From: Lytechinus variegatus
Lineage: Eukaryota; Echinodermata; Echinoidea; Temnopleuroida; Toxopneustidae
Assembly (NCBI RefSeq): GCF_018143015.1
Contig: NC_054746.1
Span: forward strand, 14,189,532 to 14,253,531
Reading direction: 5' to 3'
Length of the DNA: 64,000 nucleotides
A program made the translations under genes and the position numbers. The notes under the pieces are model-generated. The model saw only the letters and a list, made by a program, of their open reading frames with translations, ran no database searches and was not told the DNA's origin. Positions 45,640 to 57,200 of this stretch are shown piece by piece (position 1 is the stretch's first letter; each line of letters begins with the position of its first letter).

Positions 45640-48498
45640 TCACCTGCTTCCAGAGGTTTCGTCATCGGCTTGCTCTTCAGCAGCTTCCTGTGTTACTGCC
45701 TGTAAGAAGTCTCTTCTCAGCAACTCCTGCAGTTCTTCAGCAGACAAGGCTTGCTCGGGGAACATCCTCCTCTTCAGAGCAGCTACCTGAGTATCGCCGC
45801 TAGCATCACAGTCACCATCATAGAAATCATGGGCAGAGTCAGAGGAGATGAGATGTCTGGCTGAATCCTGCCTGGCTTCATCAAGAGTTCGGAGGATATC
45901 TCTGGAAGTTATTTTCTTGTTTGATGCTTGACCAGTACTTGTTTTTCCCCGAAGCCTTTGCAACTTCGCCTCTGCAGAAAGATAGAATAAAATTACATAA
46001 ATTAACTTTCCATTTAAGCCCACAATACATGGCAAATCACTCTTTCAGATATTCAGAGTAACTGTTAGAACATTAATCAAAATACTCATGAATCTATTTT
46101 TTCTTTATTTAATTAATCCAATACCATAATTTTGACATCAATACTTCTTACAAGTTAGAAGTAAAAATTATAGAGGACTCCATGGGTTAGATGTGGTGGC
46201 ACAAGGGATACGATGGAGTCGTTAGTTATTATGACGAGACAACACTGACAAGGATTAAGACCCACAGATATGACAAATGGGTTACTAACAGTACGAGACA
46301 CTGACAACAACAAATACTTACTAGTACTTGACACCTGTACTAAAGATTCCACAAGGTAGCAGGTTGCTTGTACGTTACAGAAAATTGCGCTAAGTGCAGG
46401 AGCAGCTGGGTTGCATGCGTCTATACCCGTTGGCGTCTTCTCTCTGTGTTCTATCTCATATGGCTGATCCCAACCTGGGACCAACTTCTGTGTGTTATGT
46501 GACGCACGGGTAGCAATGCGGGAGAACACATTCATATTGTTCCAATCAGGATCGCCCCTCATACACACTCAATACTTATTATACATCTAGAAACATAGAT
46601 CAATACACAGACTAATAGTAATACCACCGCTGCACCCCGACCATTCATCATACAGGGAAAGGTCTGGCCTTCTGCCTATGTGTGGTATGTAGGCTACTAG
46701 CTAGGCATGTAGGATCCGAGCAGATTCTCAATGGTGCAAACGGTCCCTCACATGATAAACAGTTTTTTCACTAAAATTAAAACAATCACAAAATCGGCGG
46801 TTATATTTTTATAATTACATTATGGATCCCCCGGATTACTGATTTGGTGATGTAATCGGTGGAGCAAGTTCTTGAGTTTTCACAACTAGATCTAGTTGTT
46901 TCAGCTTGCCTTTTGAGTCTTGTGATCGGTGCAAACTTGTAATGGGATGGGAAAGATGCCTGTGTATGATGCCACGATGTTTCATATAATTTTTAAGATT
47001 GACAATGTTTCACTATTAAATTTCATTCTTTTATCTAAAACATTCCATTTTTTTAATATGTTTAAAAAACACCAGATATAATTAGGATTTTTTGTTTGAT
47101 TGAAGTTTTTTTTTTCTTCTTTCTTCATCCATCTATCCATCCTGTTTGCCTTTTTTTGGTTCCATCTATCTTATTTCTGATCTTTATTTCCTGATCCTTC
47201 CTATCTCCGTTCAGTTTTCTGTCTTTCCTACTTTTTGTTAATTTCACTTTTTACTTCCTTCATTTTTCTTTCCTTACACTTTTCTTTACTTACTTCTACC
47301 TTCCTCTCCTTTTTCTTTTCATTCTTTCTCTCCATCTATTATTTTTTTTCCCATTCACCTCCCTTCATTCTTTCCTCCCTCTCTTTCATCTTTTCTTTTA
47401 TTCTTTCTTTCATTTTCCTGAATTCTTTTCCCTTATTCTTTCTTTCTTTCCCTCCCTCCCTTCTTTCCTTCCTTCCTTCCTTCCTGTTTTTCTTCTTTCT
47501 TTGTTTCTTGAAGGAAACATTTTTTCTACTTTCTTTTTTCTCCCTTTATTTCTTTCATATTTATTCATCTTCCTTCCTTTCTTTTTTCTTTCCTTACACA
47601 TTTCAACAAATGAAAGAAACCTTTTTTCTCTTTTATTCTCTAATATTCTGTTTTATTTTTTCCCCTTCATTTTTGTCTTTCTTTCTTCTCAATTCATCTC
47701 TTTTCTTTTGTCTTTTCATTTTCTCCTTCATTCTTTCATTCTCCCTAATTCTTTATGATTTTTTCACAAGTCCATTAGTGTGTAGTCTTTATTAGTTGAT
47801 CTTTTCTTTATATCAGCGTAATTTGTCGATTTCATTTTGTGAAATCTGGTCACCCTGATTTATGCCGTTTGACCTGCGACTGATCACATGCGATGTTTTG
47901 AAATCGGCTGTGAATAATACTTGTGAGGAATTAGATACTGGCCCAAAATCACAAATTTTGAGGATAACCGGAGGATGGATACGGAGTGAAATACGGGTGA
48001 AGAGTACGAAATTAAGCTATTTTTCTTTCTCATTTTTTTTTCCTTGATTTTTACAATAAGCCACTTTTTGATCCACCGTTGTCATTCTGAATATCCGATC
48101 GAGTTCACGTCCCGAAGTTCAGGTAGGTGGAGCGTAGTGTAGCGGTAGTGAAGTGGAGTCGAGCCTGCACGAACTTCGCCCGAGCCGAGGTAGCTGGACA
48201 CCAAAATGCTTTACCACACCAAGTGACCAACGCGATCGAAATTAAAATACCCTAACGTCAGGCCTACGCTGATATCAGTGGGACTGTATTGAAGAAAACA
48301 AAAACACTCACCTAAAGACTGTAAATAACCGTCTGCTTGCCATGCTGCTTCCCTTTCGTGATTCTGCTTATTGCAGCTGCTTGTATTACTATTCACCGGT
48401 GAAAAGTCATCTTCGAAGGAAAGTTCATGGTTTTCTCTGTCCTCTTCACTGATTTTCCCAAATGCAACATCATTCCGACTTTGGTCGTCACTTTCCAT
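45640..48498 (-). CDS. CCDC32: CCDC32 homologue, AP2 assembly factor
   Basis: Two coding exons on the minus strand: 48498-48312 (62 codons plus one base) and 45971-45640 with the stop. The donor CTTTAG|GTGAGT and acceptor TTTCTGCAG|AGGCGA join in phase 1 to give 172 aa; human CCDC32 is about 185. The core YLQSLEAKLQRLRG, then KKITSRDILRTLDEARQDSA, matches my recollection of human YLASLEKKLRRIKG and TSKDMLRTLAQAKK. The N-terminal half is acidic and Ser-rich and holds FEDDF (28-32), an FxDxF type motif that binds the AP2 alpha appendage. Residues 58-100 are predicted helical; the C-terminus is a Glu/Gln-rich tail. In vertebrates CCDC32 is a cytosolic factor that helps assemble the AP2 alpha-sigma2 hemicomplex and supports clathrin-coated pit invagination. 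The ATG at 48498 is the first in frame; an upstream TTG is not a credible start. The gene converges with STPG4. Confidence 0.85.
45972..48311 (-). other. CCDC32 intron
   Basis: 2.3 kb intron. An uninterrupted minus-strand frame of 137 codons (46568-46155) has no domain I recognise and no exon-like support. From 47105 to 47760 the + strand is almost pure pyrimidine (see separate entry). Confidence 0.4.
47105..47760. repeat. 650-bp pyrimidine tract (CTTT/CCTT-rich)
   Basis: The + strand is nearly all C and T with TTTCTTTC, TTCCTTCC and CCCTCCC runs. A 186-codon + strand frame over it is low-complexity (Phe, Ser, Leu) and not a gene. In the CCDC32 pre-mRNA it would be a long purine tract. Such tracts can form triplex DNA. 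Confidence 0.85.
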
Positions 48499-48569
48499 TT
48501 TGTTACGGTGACTTTCTATGATCAACCAGAAGAGGGCTTTTTTTTCTTTCAGGACGATTGCGTTCTGCT

Positions 48570-51058
48570 AGGTGCTATGGTTTTCGAGGGGGTGGGGCCT
48601 ACCACCCCCCCCCCCTTAAAAAAGATCTCATTTGTTGAATATTTTTTCCAACAACATTTTTCAAAATCTGGTGAAGCCCAAGTTTGACAATTCATGATTG
48701 ATTCAGAAATCACATTTTTGGCTTGCTTGCTTCTTACACTCACCCCCCGGAACTTGCTTGCATCTTACACTCACCCCCGGCCCCGGAACCGATTCCCCTC
48801 AAAATTTCACCTCAACCCACACCACTCACTGTCATGAAAAAGGTTTCATTAATTCATTTGACAATTTGAGCAATTTAATGGGAAGATTTTCAGTTTGTTG
48901 TGTTTTTTAAATTTTTATGTCATCAGAATGATAGTACCATAATGAAAATCAGATTGGTCTAAAAGGACTAGTCTCACTTATAGTGTTGAGCTTATTGGGC
49001 GATCAAAGGGAAAATTCACTCTGATGAAGTTTTTTGTGAAAATACCAGGGAAAAAAATACAATAGTGGTAAAGGTTTAAGGAAAGAAAGTTATAAATATT
49101 CAAATATTTTTATTTGTACCGTCATATCCGCGCAGCTGTTATGTAATATAAAATGTATAAATTTCATTTTTAGTGGTTTATTAAAACTAAAAAATAAAAT
49201 CTTTCAGAAGCAGTAGAAAAAAATTGTCTGTTGAACATCCCATCTGATGGGATGATTTCCAGTTTGATGAAATAGTACTTTTCTAATTTTTGTCATCAGA
49301 ATGGCACCATAATGTACATTAGCCCCCTCCTCTTCCCCTCCAGAACTAAAATGTGGCAGCTAGGTTACAAAGATTGAGATGTGCTCATGCATATAACATT
49401 TCATATGTCTCTTACAATTTCAAGTGACAAAACAAAACAAAGGAAATTAAATATAACAGCTACAAGAATAGAAACTTTTAACAAAATATAAATTTTAAAT
49501 ATTATGTTTCATTTACCCTAAATTTGGAAATACATGTACTTCCCATGAATATTACACTGACTTTCAAATTTTTACATTCTTAAAATGTCCTTCAAATTCC
49601 AATATAAATAATGAATTTCACAATGTATTTGTCAATCCAACCACAAACAACTACACAAACAGTTCTGCAAACTTCCTTTCATTCTCTTGTCCTTGCATAA
49701 TTGTTCCTCATATTCTTTGCATTTCATAGTAATACTCAAACAAAACTCTCATTTTACATTAAACATTTTTTTTCATATTTATTAAGGCAATAAAATTATA
49801 TGATATATAGATATACATTACCGTTGTTAAAGATAGAGATGTTTATACATGTAAATTTCTATTGTTTCTTATCTTCTGTATATTCACCACTTTTTTTGCA
49901 ACTTTTATCATTGATGGAAGGGATAAACAGCATGAATCAATATACATGTCGACACGCATTTGTCAATTCCCTTTTTATCATATTTATATTACTGTAATAA
50001 TTTTTTTTATTTCTACATGCAGATTATATACTTGTTGTTTATCAGGTAATAAGATGAGAACTGTAGGGACATAAATTCTACTTCTGCTCAGTGTACACTT
50101 GAAAACAATCTTAAACTTATTTGGTAATTCCAAATTTGCTTAGTAATACATATCACAATGCACACTGAACATTATTCCAAATTACCATGCCATGCAAAAT
50201 CTTTATGGGACTAATTCACAAATGAATGAAACTATTACAATCTCAAAGCAGATGGCTAAAACATGTGCATATTTTCTTTAAATAAATAGATATACAAAAT
50301 ACACAGAAAGTTCCTTAAAATAACTTGCCCAGCAAGTACGTCACCCTCTTCTTTTCAGAAATAAAATTTGAAGAAACCAAACTCTAAATAAATGATACTG
50401 TAATAGCTAATAATCACAACATTATAACTCATACAAAGGGCTCTTTGAAATCACTTAAAGGTGAAAAAGGGAAGTACAGAAATCATTTTACAACAATGAT
50501 TTTTTTTGTCACAAATGTAGACAATTGTTAAAAAATACCAGAGGAGGAAATATTACACAAAAGTAGAATGGGATGTATCTATAAAGTTGTACGTGTATCA
50601 ACATGGTATCATTGCAACAATCATCTAGTATTACACAATTAATCAAAGTACCATACAAAAAATAAAGATGCAAAACTTACCCCCTTAGCCTGCTCCATAA
50701 CTTTACCAAACCTTTAACTGTTATTTTTAGGTACGTTCACTTGCAAATAGAAACATTTGTTAACCCCCCCTTCTCTCTCCTTCTCTTGCACTCACACTCT
50801 AATAATACTCTTACTCTACCCCCTCCTCTTCCTCTGTCTCTCTTCCTTTCTCTTTCTCCCATCTCCTTCCTTTCTCACTCCAACAGAATATTAGATTGAG
50901 CTTTCAAGTGGGCCCCCTATGATTAATAGACTCAGTGCTCAAAATTTCATGACCAATTTGACCTCTAACATTTACATCATCAGTATAGTACATGTTAATC
51001 TCTCATCATCTTACTAGTACTGCGTTTCAACAAATATATTAACAAAATATTGATATAT
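48570..51058. other. CCDC32-PPP1R36 interval
   Basis: Holds the CCDC32 upstream region, a C/G-run repeat end at 48585-48620, CACTCACCCCC(GG) duplications at 48738-48785, and a partial family B MITE at 49004-49210. No gene recognised. Confidence 0.4.
49004..49210. mobile_element. MITE family B, partial
   Basis: Starts ATCAAAGGGAAAATTCACTC, matching the left end of the copy at 32100, and continues with GGTAAAGGTTTAAGGAAAG, TATTTGTACCGTCATATC and GTTATGTAATATAAAATG in the same order as that copy. The right arm is missing or unrecognisable. Confidence 0.55.
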
Positions 51059-51087
51059 TTTATTTCTTTTGCATGTCATACTTTATT
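51059..51087 (-). terminator. Polyadenylation signals after the PPP1R36-like gene
   Basis: Two AATAAA signals on the minus strand (51087-51082 and 51064-51059) lie 144-172 nt past the stop codon. Both are well placed to end the message. Confidence 0.4.
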
Positions 51088-51230
51088 CAAGGCAAATTTG
51101 AGCCCACTGATCAAGGTGAAAAAGTTCATATATGAGATATAATAGGATCTATGGAATGGTATCTCTAAGAAGAAGAAAGGACGGAATCATAAAAATATCT
51201 TTTACAAAGACAAAACAAGCTGTATGCACT

Positions 51231-54200
51231 TCAGTCTTCATCATCTGAGAAAACATCTGTCGCTTGTGACAGGGAAGTCATCTGACGGCTCACTCCACCT
51301 TTTGCACAAAAAAGGGAAAATGGAAAGAAGTTCAGTTCAATTCAAAGCATGAATTTTCAGCAATTTATGTGCTCAATTTAACAAAATTCAATGTAAATGA
51401 TTTTGACATTTGACCTTGATAGCCTCTGAAAAACTCAGATCTTTGTCACTCCTATAGGCACACGTTTTAAAGTTGAGATGTCCAACAGTTCTTTAATTAT
51501 CACAAAAACAAATAAGGGACAGGACTTAAGAGATAATGCCTCCAGTAAACACCTATGGTGTGCTGAGGCATAAACATATGAATTAAATACCTTTAAAATA
51601 TATATTCCTACATCTTATCAAATGACAATGTGGTGAAATATTCAAGTGTTATGCCTACACGCTACACCCATTACTGGGCATCACATCTTTGAGTCGTCTG
51701 TCTCAGTTTTATACCCGTGACAACTTAAGAGCTAGCTATTTTACAAATGACTTCAAACTTTGTACACATATAGTAGTGACATAAAAACCAGAAAACTGCT
51801 AGAGGGACAAACTTTTTGATTAGATTTTGAGGTAATGAGGTCAAAGAAGAAATTAAACATAAACATGAGAGCAATCATTCTTTCTATTAATAAAGGGTGG
51901 TTTAACAGATCAACTTCAAACTTGGTACAAGTACACACATATGGGCATGCGCAATAATCTCATCCTTATGCAAATATCTGAAATATGCATGCAAAGCTTT
52001 TATTTACATTGCCAAATATTCACTTTCTTATCAGCTGTTTAAAGAGAAAAATCTTCAATACCTTCAGTAATGTTTGTTGCCGAGACATTCAAGAAATTAG
52101 CCCCAAGACTGAAACAAGACCAAGGCCAAGTCCAAGACCAGCCTCAAGTCACAATATTATAAAATGAGCTGTATTTATACAGAACTTTTTGCCAAAGGAT
52201 ACAACAAGCAACTATCATCTCCACCCCCCATCCCCCCTCCGCCAGAGCTACCACTTTATCAGCAGCGCTCACAACATAAAAAAATGAAAGTATAAGATAA
52301 CTTGATATTTAGTAAAGCAGGGGCTTACCTTGCATCGGTGCTGGTTTGGTTGGCGTCCCTGCAAACCCTCTGAGGAAAAACAGAACAAATATTTGCACAA
52401 AGAAAAGAACGGTGAGGAAAATCAAACTACACATTCCCTAACAGGTGAATAGTTTATATCATATTAGAGGTAAGGTTGTTGAATAAGAAATTCAGCAAGT
52501 TATAACCAGGGGAGGATTCAGCAGGGGATTAGACACAATGCATTGTGTACAAACAACATGGATCATGAAATGGTGTTGTATCTTACTCCGCTGGATCCCC
52601 TACTGAGTATTTACTATAGCACAAGAAGACCATGTTTTCAAGGAAATATCTATAGAAAGATGAACAATCTACACTATGTCGATGATAAAAGGTATTTACA
52701 GTAATAGTAATTCATTTTCATTACACTGTGTCAGAATAGGAATATGAGGTGGACCAAATGCTTTGTACTCATCCACAGCTTTACTTGAAAGTTATAGCTA
52801 TAATTAATTTCCTGTGAAACTTGTGCATGACAAAAATACTGCCTGCATGTACATGATCTGCATGCAAAATTATATATTTTTTTAGTGTGATGAAAAAATA
52901 CCTTTACCTTTCAAAGCTAATAAACATAACTTCATGCACTAGTCTACCACATACTAACAGCAAAGTATTACTAACAGCAAAACATGGTAGTATAAAAGCA
53001 AAGAGTTGTACGTTATTTTTCCAAATTTGTTTGAATTTTCTTGGTTAGTTATCTTAGCAAAATACCTGGCATTCATTCATATCAAGAATTGTGTTGATAT
53101 TATGAGAACAATACACAAATACTTTCAGTATTGTTCATGGCGGTAATCATTTTTTTGGCATTATTCTATTAGACTTTTTAATTGTACGATAATCAAGTAA
53201 TCAAGGCCGTTGACAGGTCAATGGCCTTTCCTACTTCCTACAACCACTACATTTTCTTTTCTTTTCGTTTCTTTTACATTTCTACTATTTTTATTGCCAA
53301 ATTCTTTTACTTTTTTCTGTTGTATCATATGATCCTTGTGCATGTGTTTTAAAGGATGTCAAATAAATGAATTGAATTGAAGTAAATTGAATATTATCAA
53401 CAAAAAAAGACAACAATTATTAACTCTGTTATATACAAATGTTTCATCAACACTTATTTTGTTTCATTTCTTCATGTCCTTGCAATTTTTCAGATTATTT
53501 TTACTAATATTTTAAACCAAGAAAATTGAAGTCTAGGCATTTTATGATTTCAAAAGTATGCCATCATCCTTACTAATCCACAATTGCATATCAAAATAAT
53601 AAAAAACTTGATCACACTTAAATTGATTAAAAGTTAAGAATTTACTTCTACTCTAAACAAAAACAAAATCTATAAAACATTTACTAACTATGAAAATGAA
53701 AACAAGCATATTAAGCAAAGTAATGAAAATAGATAAATTAAATCACTATCAAATTTGTAAAAAAAATACTGTAAACCAAAGACATTGAAGTCCATGCATT
53801 TTATGATTGTCAAAATGTGCCATCATACTTACTGATCCGTAATGCACAATTGCATATCAAAGTAATGCACAATTGCATATCAAAATAATACTTATGTACT
53901 CAATCATAATTAAACCTATCATAATATAAGTTAAGGATTTATTTCTAATCTAAACAAAAAAATAAAACATTTACTAACTATGGAAATTAAAACAAGGAGA
54001 TTTCTCAAAGCAATGAAAATAGAAAAATTAGATCAAAATCAAGGCAAAATTAATAAATTACAATGAAAATGAAATTAGGTATTAAGATCAAAAGTAAATT
54101 GATGAGAAATGGATGCAATGGGGGTAAAATAAGAGAGATTGAAATGAAATAAAATTGTTAATGAATAAATGAATAACATTATGAATAATATGTAAATTGA

Positions 54201-57200
54201 TAATAATGTACATGTACATTAAATATGTAAATTTGGTAAATCAATGAATGTTATCATATTAGTTTGACAATGAGCTGGATAGAAAATTAAAATTTATCAT
54301 GGAATGTCTATTATTAATAAAAAGATGAGAGTTTGATTTTAGAAATTCAGTCTGAACATTTTTCAACAAAAATATGATTGATAACCAATAAAAAAAAAAC
54401 CTATTACAAATGTTTTTTATGAACACAAAATGAGTAATGAAAAACACTTTAAGCAGGCCCATCTATTAATTTTTCATAACAAAGCATGAAGTGTGGATAA
54501 GTAATGACATTTTATTGGAAATAAAATATCACAAATATAAAAGAAAAAATAGTGACACTAGATCTCCGCTGAGTAAAAACACACAATAGTACCATACAAA
54601 ATTTGATTGTTGATACCTTTGCTTTGTTTTATGTTATTTATTTTTTCTTTGTGTATATATACTTTTGTTCTCATTTTGTTCTTTTTAATGAATTTGGAAA
54701 TAAATACTGAATTGAATTGAATACAATAAAAATTGGACTTAGTGGGTATTAGGCCAAATAAATGTAGACCAAACAGCTATTATTCCAATACTGAGAGGAG
54801 ACCAAATGGGTTTATCCCATGTGGAATTAGACTTTCTAAAAATTAGACTAAGTGGGTATCAGCTTAAGCATAGTGTAGACCAAATGGGTCTAGCTCATGT
54901 AGTATTAGACTATCTAGGAAGTAGACTAACTGCTTGTAGACCAAGTGATTATAAACCTTAACAAAGACTTACTCTCTCTTTGTCTGGTCCTCCTCCGTCT
55001 CTTCATCTTGCTCTGAGCCAACAGGTGCCAGGGTCTGAGGGTTGAACTGGTTCAACGGTTCACCGATGATACCAATGCTGCATGTGGCAAGAATGGAAAT
55101 AAATATATTGTTCATACAAAGTGTATGCAGGAAACCCAACTTTTCTAATGTTCATTATGTTCAACTTTCTGGGATTATTTCCATTTTCCGTATTGCACAA
55201 AACTAAGGAGAAAACTCATCTTGAGGAGGAAATAAGTCACTTAGTTTTATATTCTCAAACAGTGGTTACATCTGCATTCCATTAGATACAATAAATCTAG
55301 AAAAGTCTTCATTTGGTTGGCAAATCTTTTTTTCGCTGGTGAAACAACTAATGCTTTTGCAGGTACACTTAAATTCGATCTTAAAACTATTCCACTGATA
55401 ATAGGATTAAAATTATTGCCTATGATTCATCACTTTACTCACATCCTTGATAGAGAAGATGTATGGTATTCTGATTATCAAACCAAGGTTTGACCTTGAT
55501 CTCAACCAGAATGTTAGACCACACTTCAATGGAATGCTGCATTTCATATTCATGGTATTAAAAATGTACCGAATAATTAATTGAAATTCATTTACCTATT
55601 CTTGTCATTTCATGACACAATTGATATTTAATTTTTTTTTTTTTGCTGCATTATTAGAAAGGTTCCAAGAAAGCAGTCAAGGCCCCCCGGCCAAACAGTA
55701 GCAAGCAGAGGTACAGGAAAAGGAAGGAGCTACGGAATATACATCTACAAAGTTCTTAATCAGGTTCACCCTGATACCGGAATTACTAGCCGGGCCATGA
55801 CGATCACGAACAGCTTCGTTAACGACATCTTCAAGCTGATTGCCGTTGAATCTTCTTGGCTGGCCCAATACAACAATACAACAAGAATACTTTTTTACTT
55901 GGGGAATGAGTTGTCAACTGGCATTCAAGAAAAGTGTGGTCTAAGTTAACGAAGGCTTAGGTAAACTGTGGCTATCAGAATATATCAGGAGATATGTTTA
56001 ACTGATATCAAAATAAACTCTACTCACTTTTTCTTGAAGAAGGTAGGTCTTCCCCTCCCAGCCAATGCCTTATTAGAATCTGGGGTTTGAGATTTTCTGT
56101 AAAAAAAAAAACAGAAGTTAAATTTTTATCATAAAAGTTACTTCTAGGGATCAATTGGGTGCATCAAGAGAGCATGAGTACATAAGTAGAATCTTTGTGT
56201 AAGTGATGACATAAATGTGTGGGTTTTACACTGCATGCTTTATAGTTGGAAATTCTGTTTTGATGATGATAATCTCATATTTCAAAATAAAGCACAAAAC
56301 AAAAGATCAGTATTCCAATTTGATACTAGAAATATCACTGAAAGCAATTAAGACTCCCACGCCACAACAGCAGCCTAATCCAATGCAGTTATTCAGCATA
56401 TTCAAGGAATGCATTTTGCCATGTCTTGACTCCAAGCTCAATGTATATCCCATTAGCATGGGTGAAAACTGAGGCAGTAGTTTGCTCCACAAGATTTTCG
56501 CCTGATTTATCGCCATAAAAAGGTTACCATAGCAACACAGTTTCCCATACATTTTGAAAAATGTGTCTTGTACATATTCACTCTAAAACAAATTTGTGTA
56601 CCAGGTCTCATGAGCATTAGGCAAAAACTGAGGAAGCAGTTTGATCCCAAAAATGTGCAACAGTTTGCTGATTTGGTGTCGGGGGAAAAATGGTCATTGA
56701 TATTGATATTGTTACTTACCCAGATGCATCTAGTGTCATCTTGCCAAACAAATATTCATTAGCTTCTTTGGGAGTAGGAAGTAATGACTTGAGAACTGGT
56801 GATCTCGTCCTGATATCGTAAGTGGATAAGATAGAGATAACAGCACATTTATTTAGAAACATCAGATTAAATATTATTTGATTGGCCATGCTCGCATGAT
56901 GATGCACCTTCTAAAGTATTGTGTCTAATCTGCATTAAAAATGAACATTAAAAAAAAGAAAAATGTTTTACACTTTTGTGCAACAAATAGATAATTCATA
57001 ATGATTTGATTATTTACATAAGAATAAAATAATGAATCTATTGTCTAGAAAGGAAATTCCGTTTTCACCTGTTTACATACATGTAGATATGCAATGTATA
57101 TACACAAAACAAAAACAAAAGATTGTGATAACATGTCAACATAAGGAAATCATTTTAACTCGTTATACATGATTAATGTAAAATATACAATACACAAGAA

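Larger units (their letters stand above)
52370..54972 (-). other. PPP1R36-like gene, intron between exons 9 and 10
   Basis: 2.6 kb AT-rich intron. It holds a 259-bp direct duplication (53514-54045) and words of the TAGACCAAATGG family at 54735-54960. No exon-like frames. Confidence 0.5.

Noticed and set aside
47235-47795. 186-codon frame rich in Phe, Ser and Leu, like a membrane protein
   Set aside because: It is a pyrimidine tract translated; it is low-complexity with no start context or splice support.
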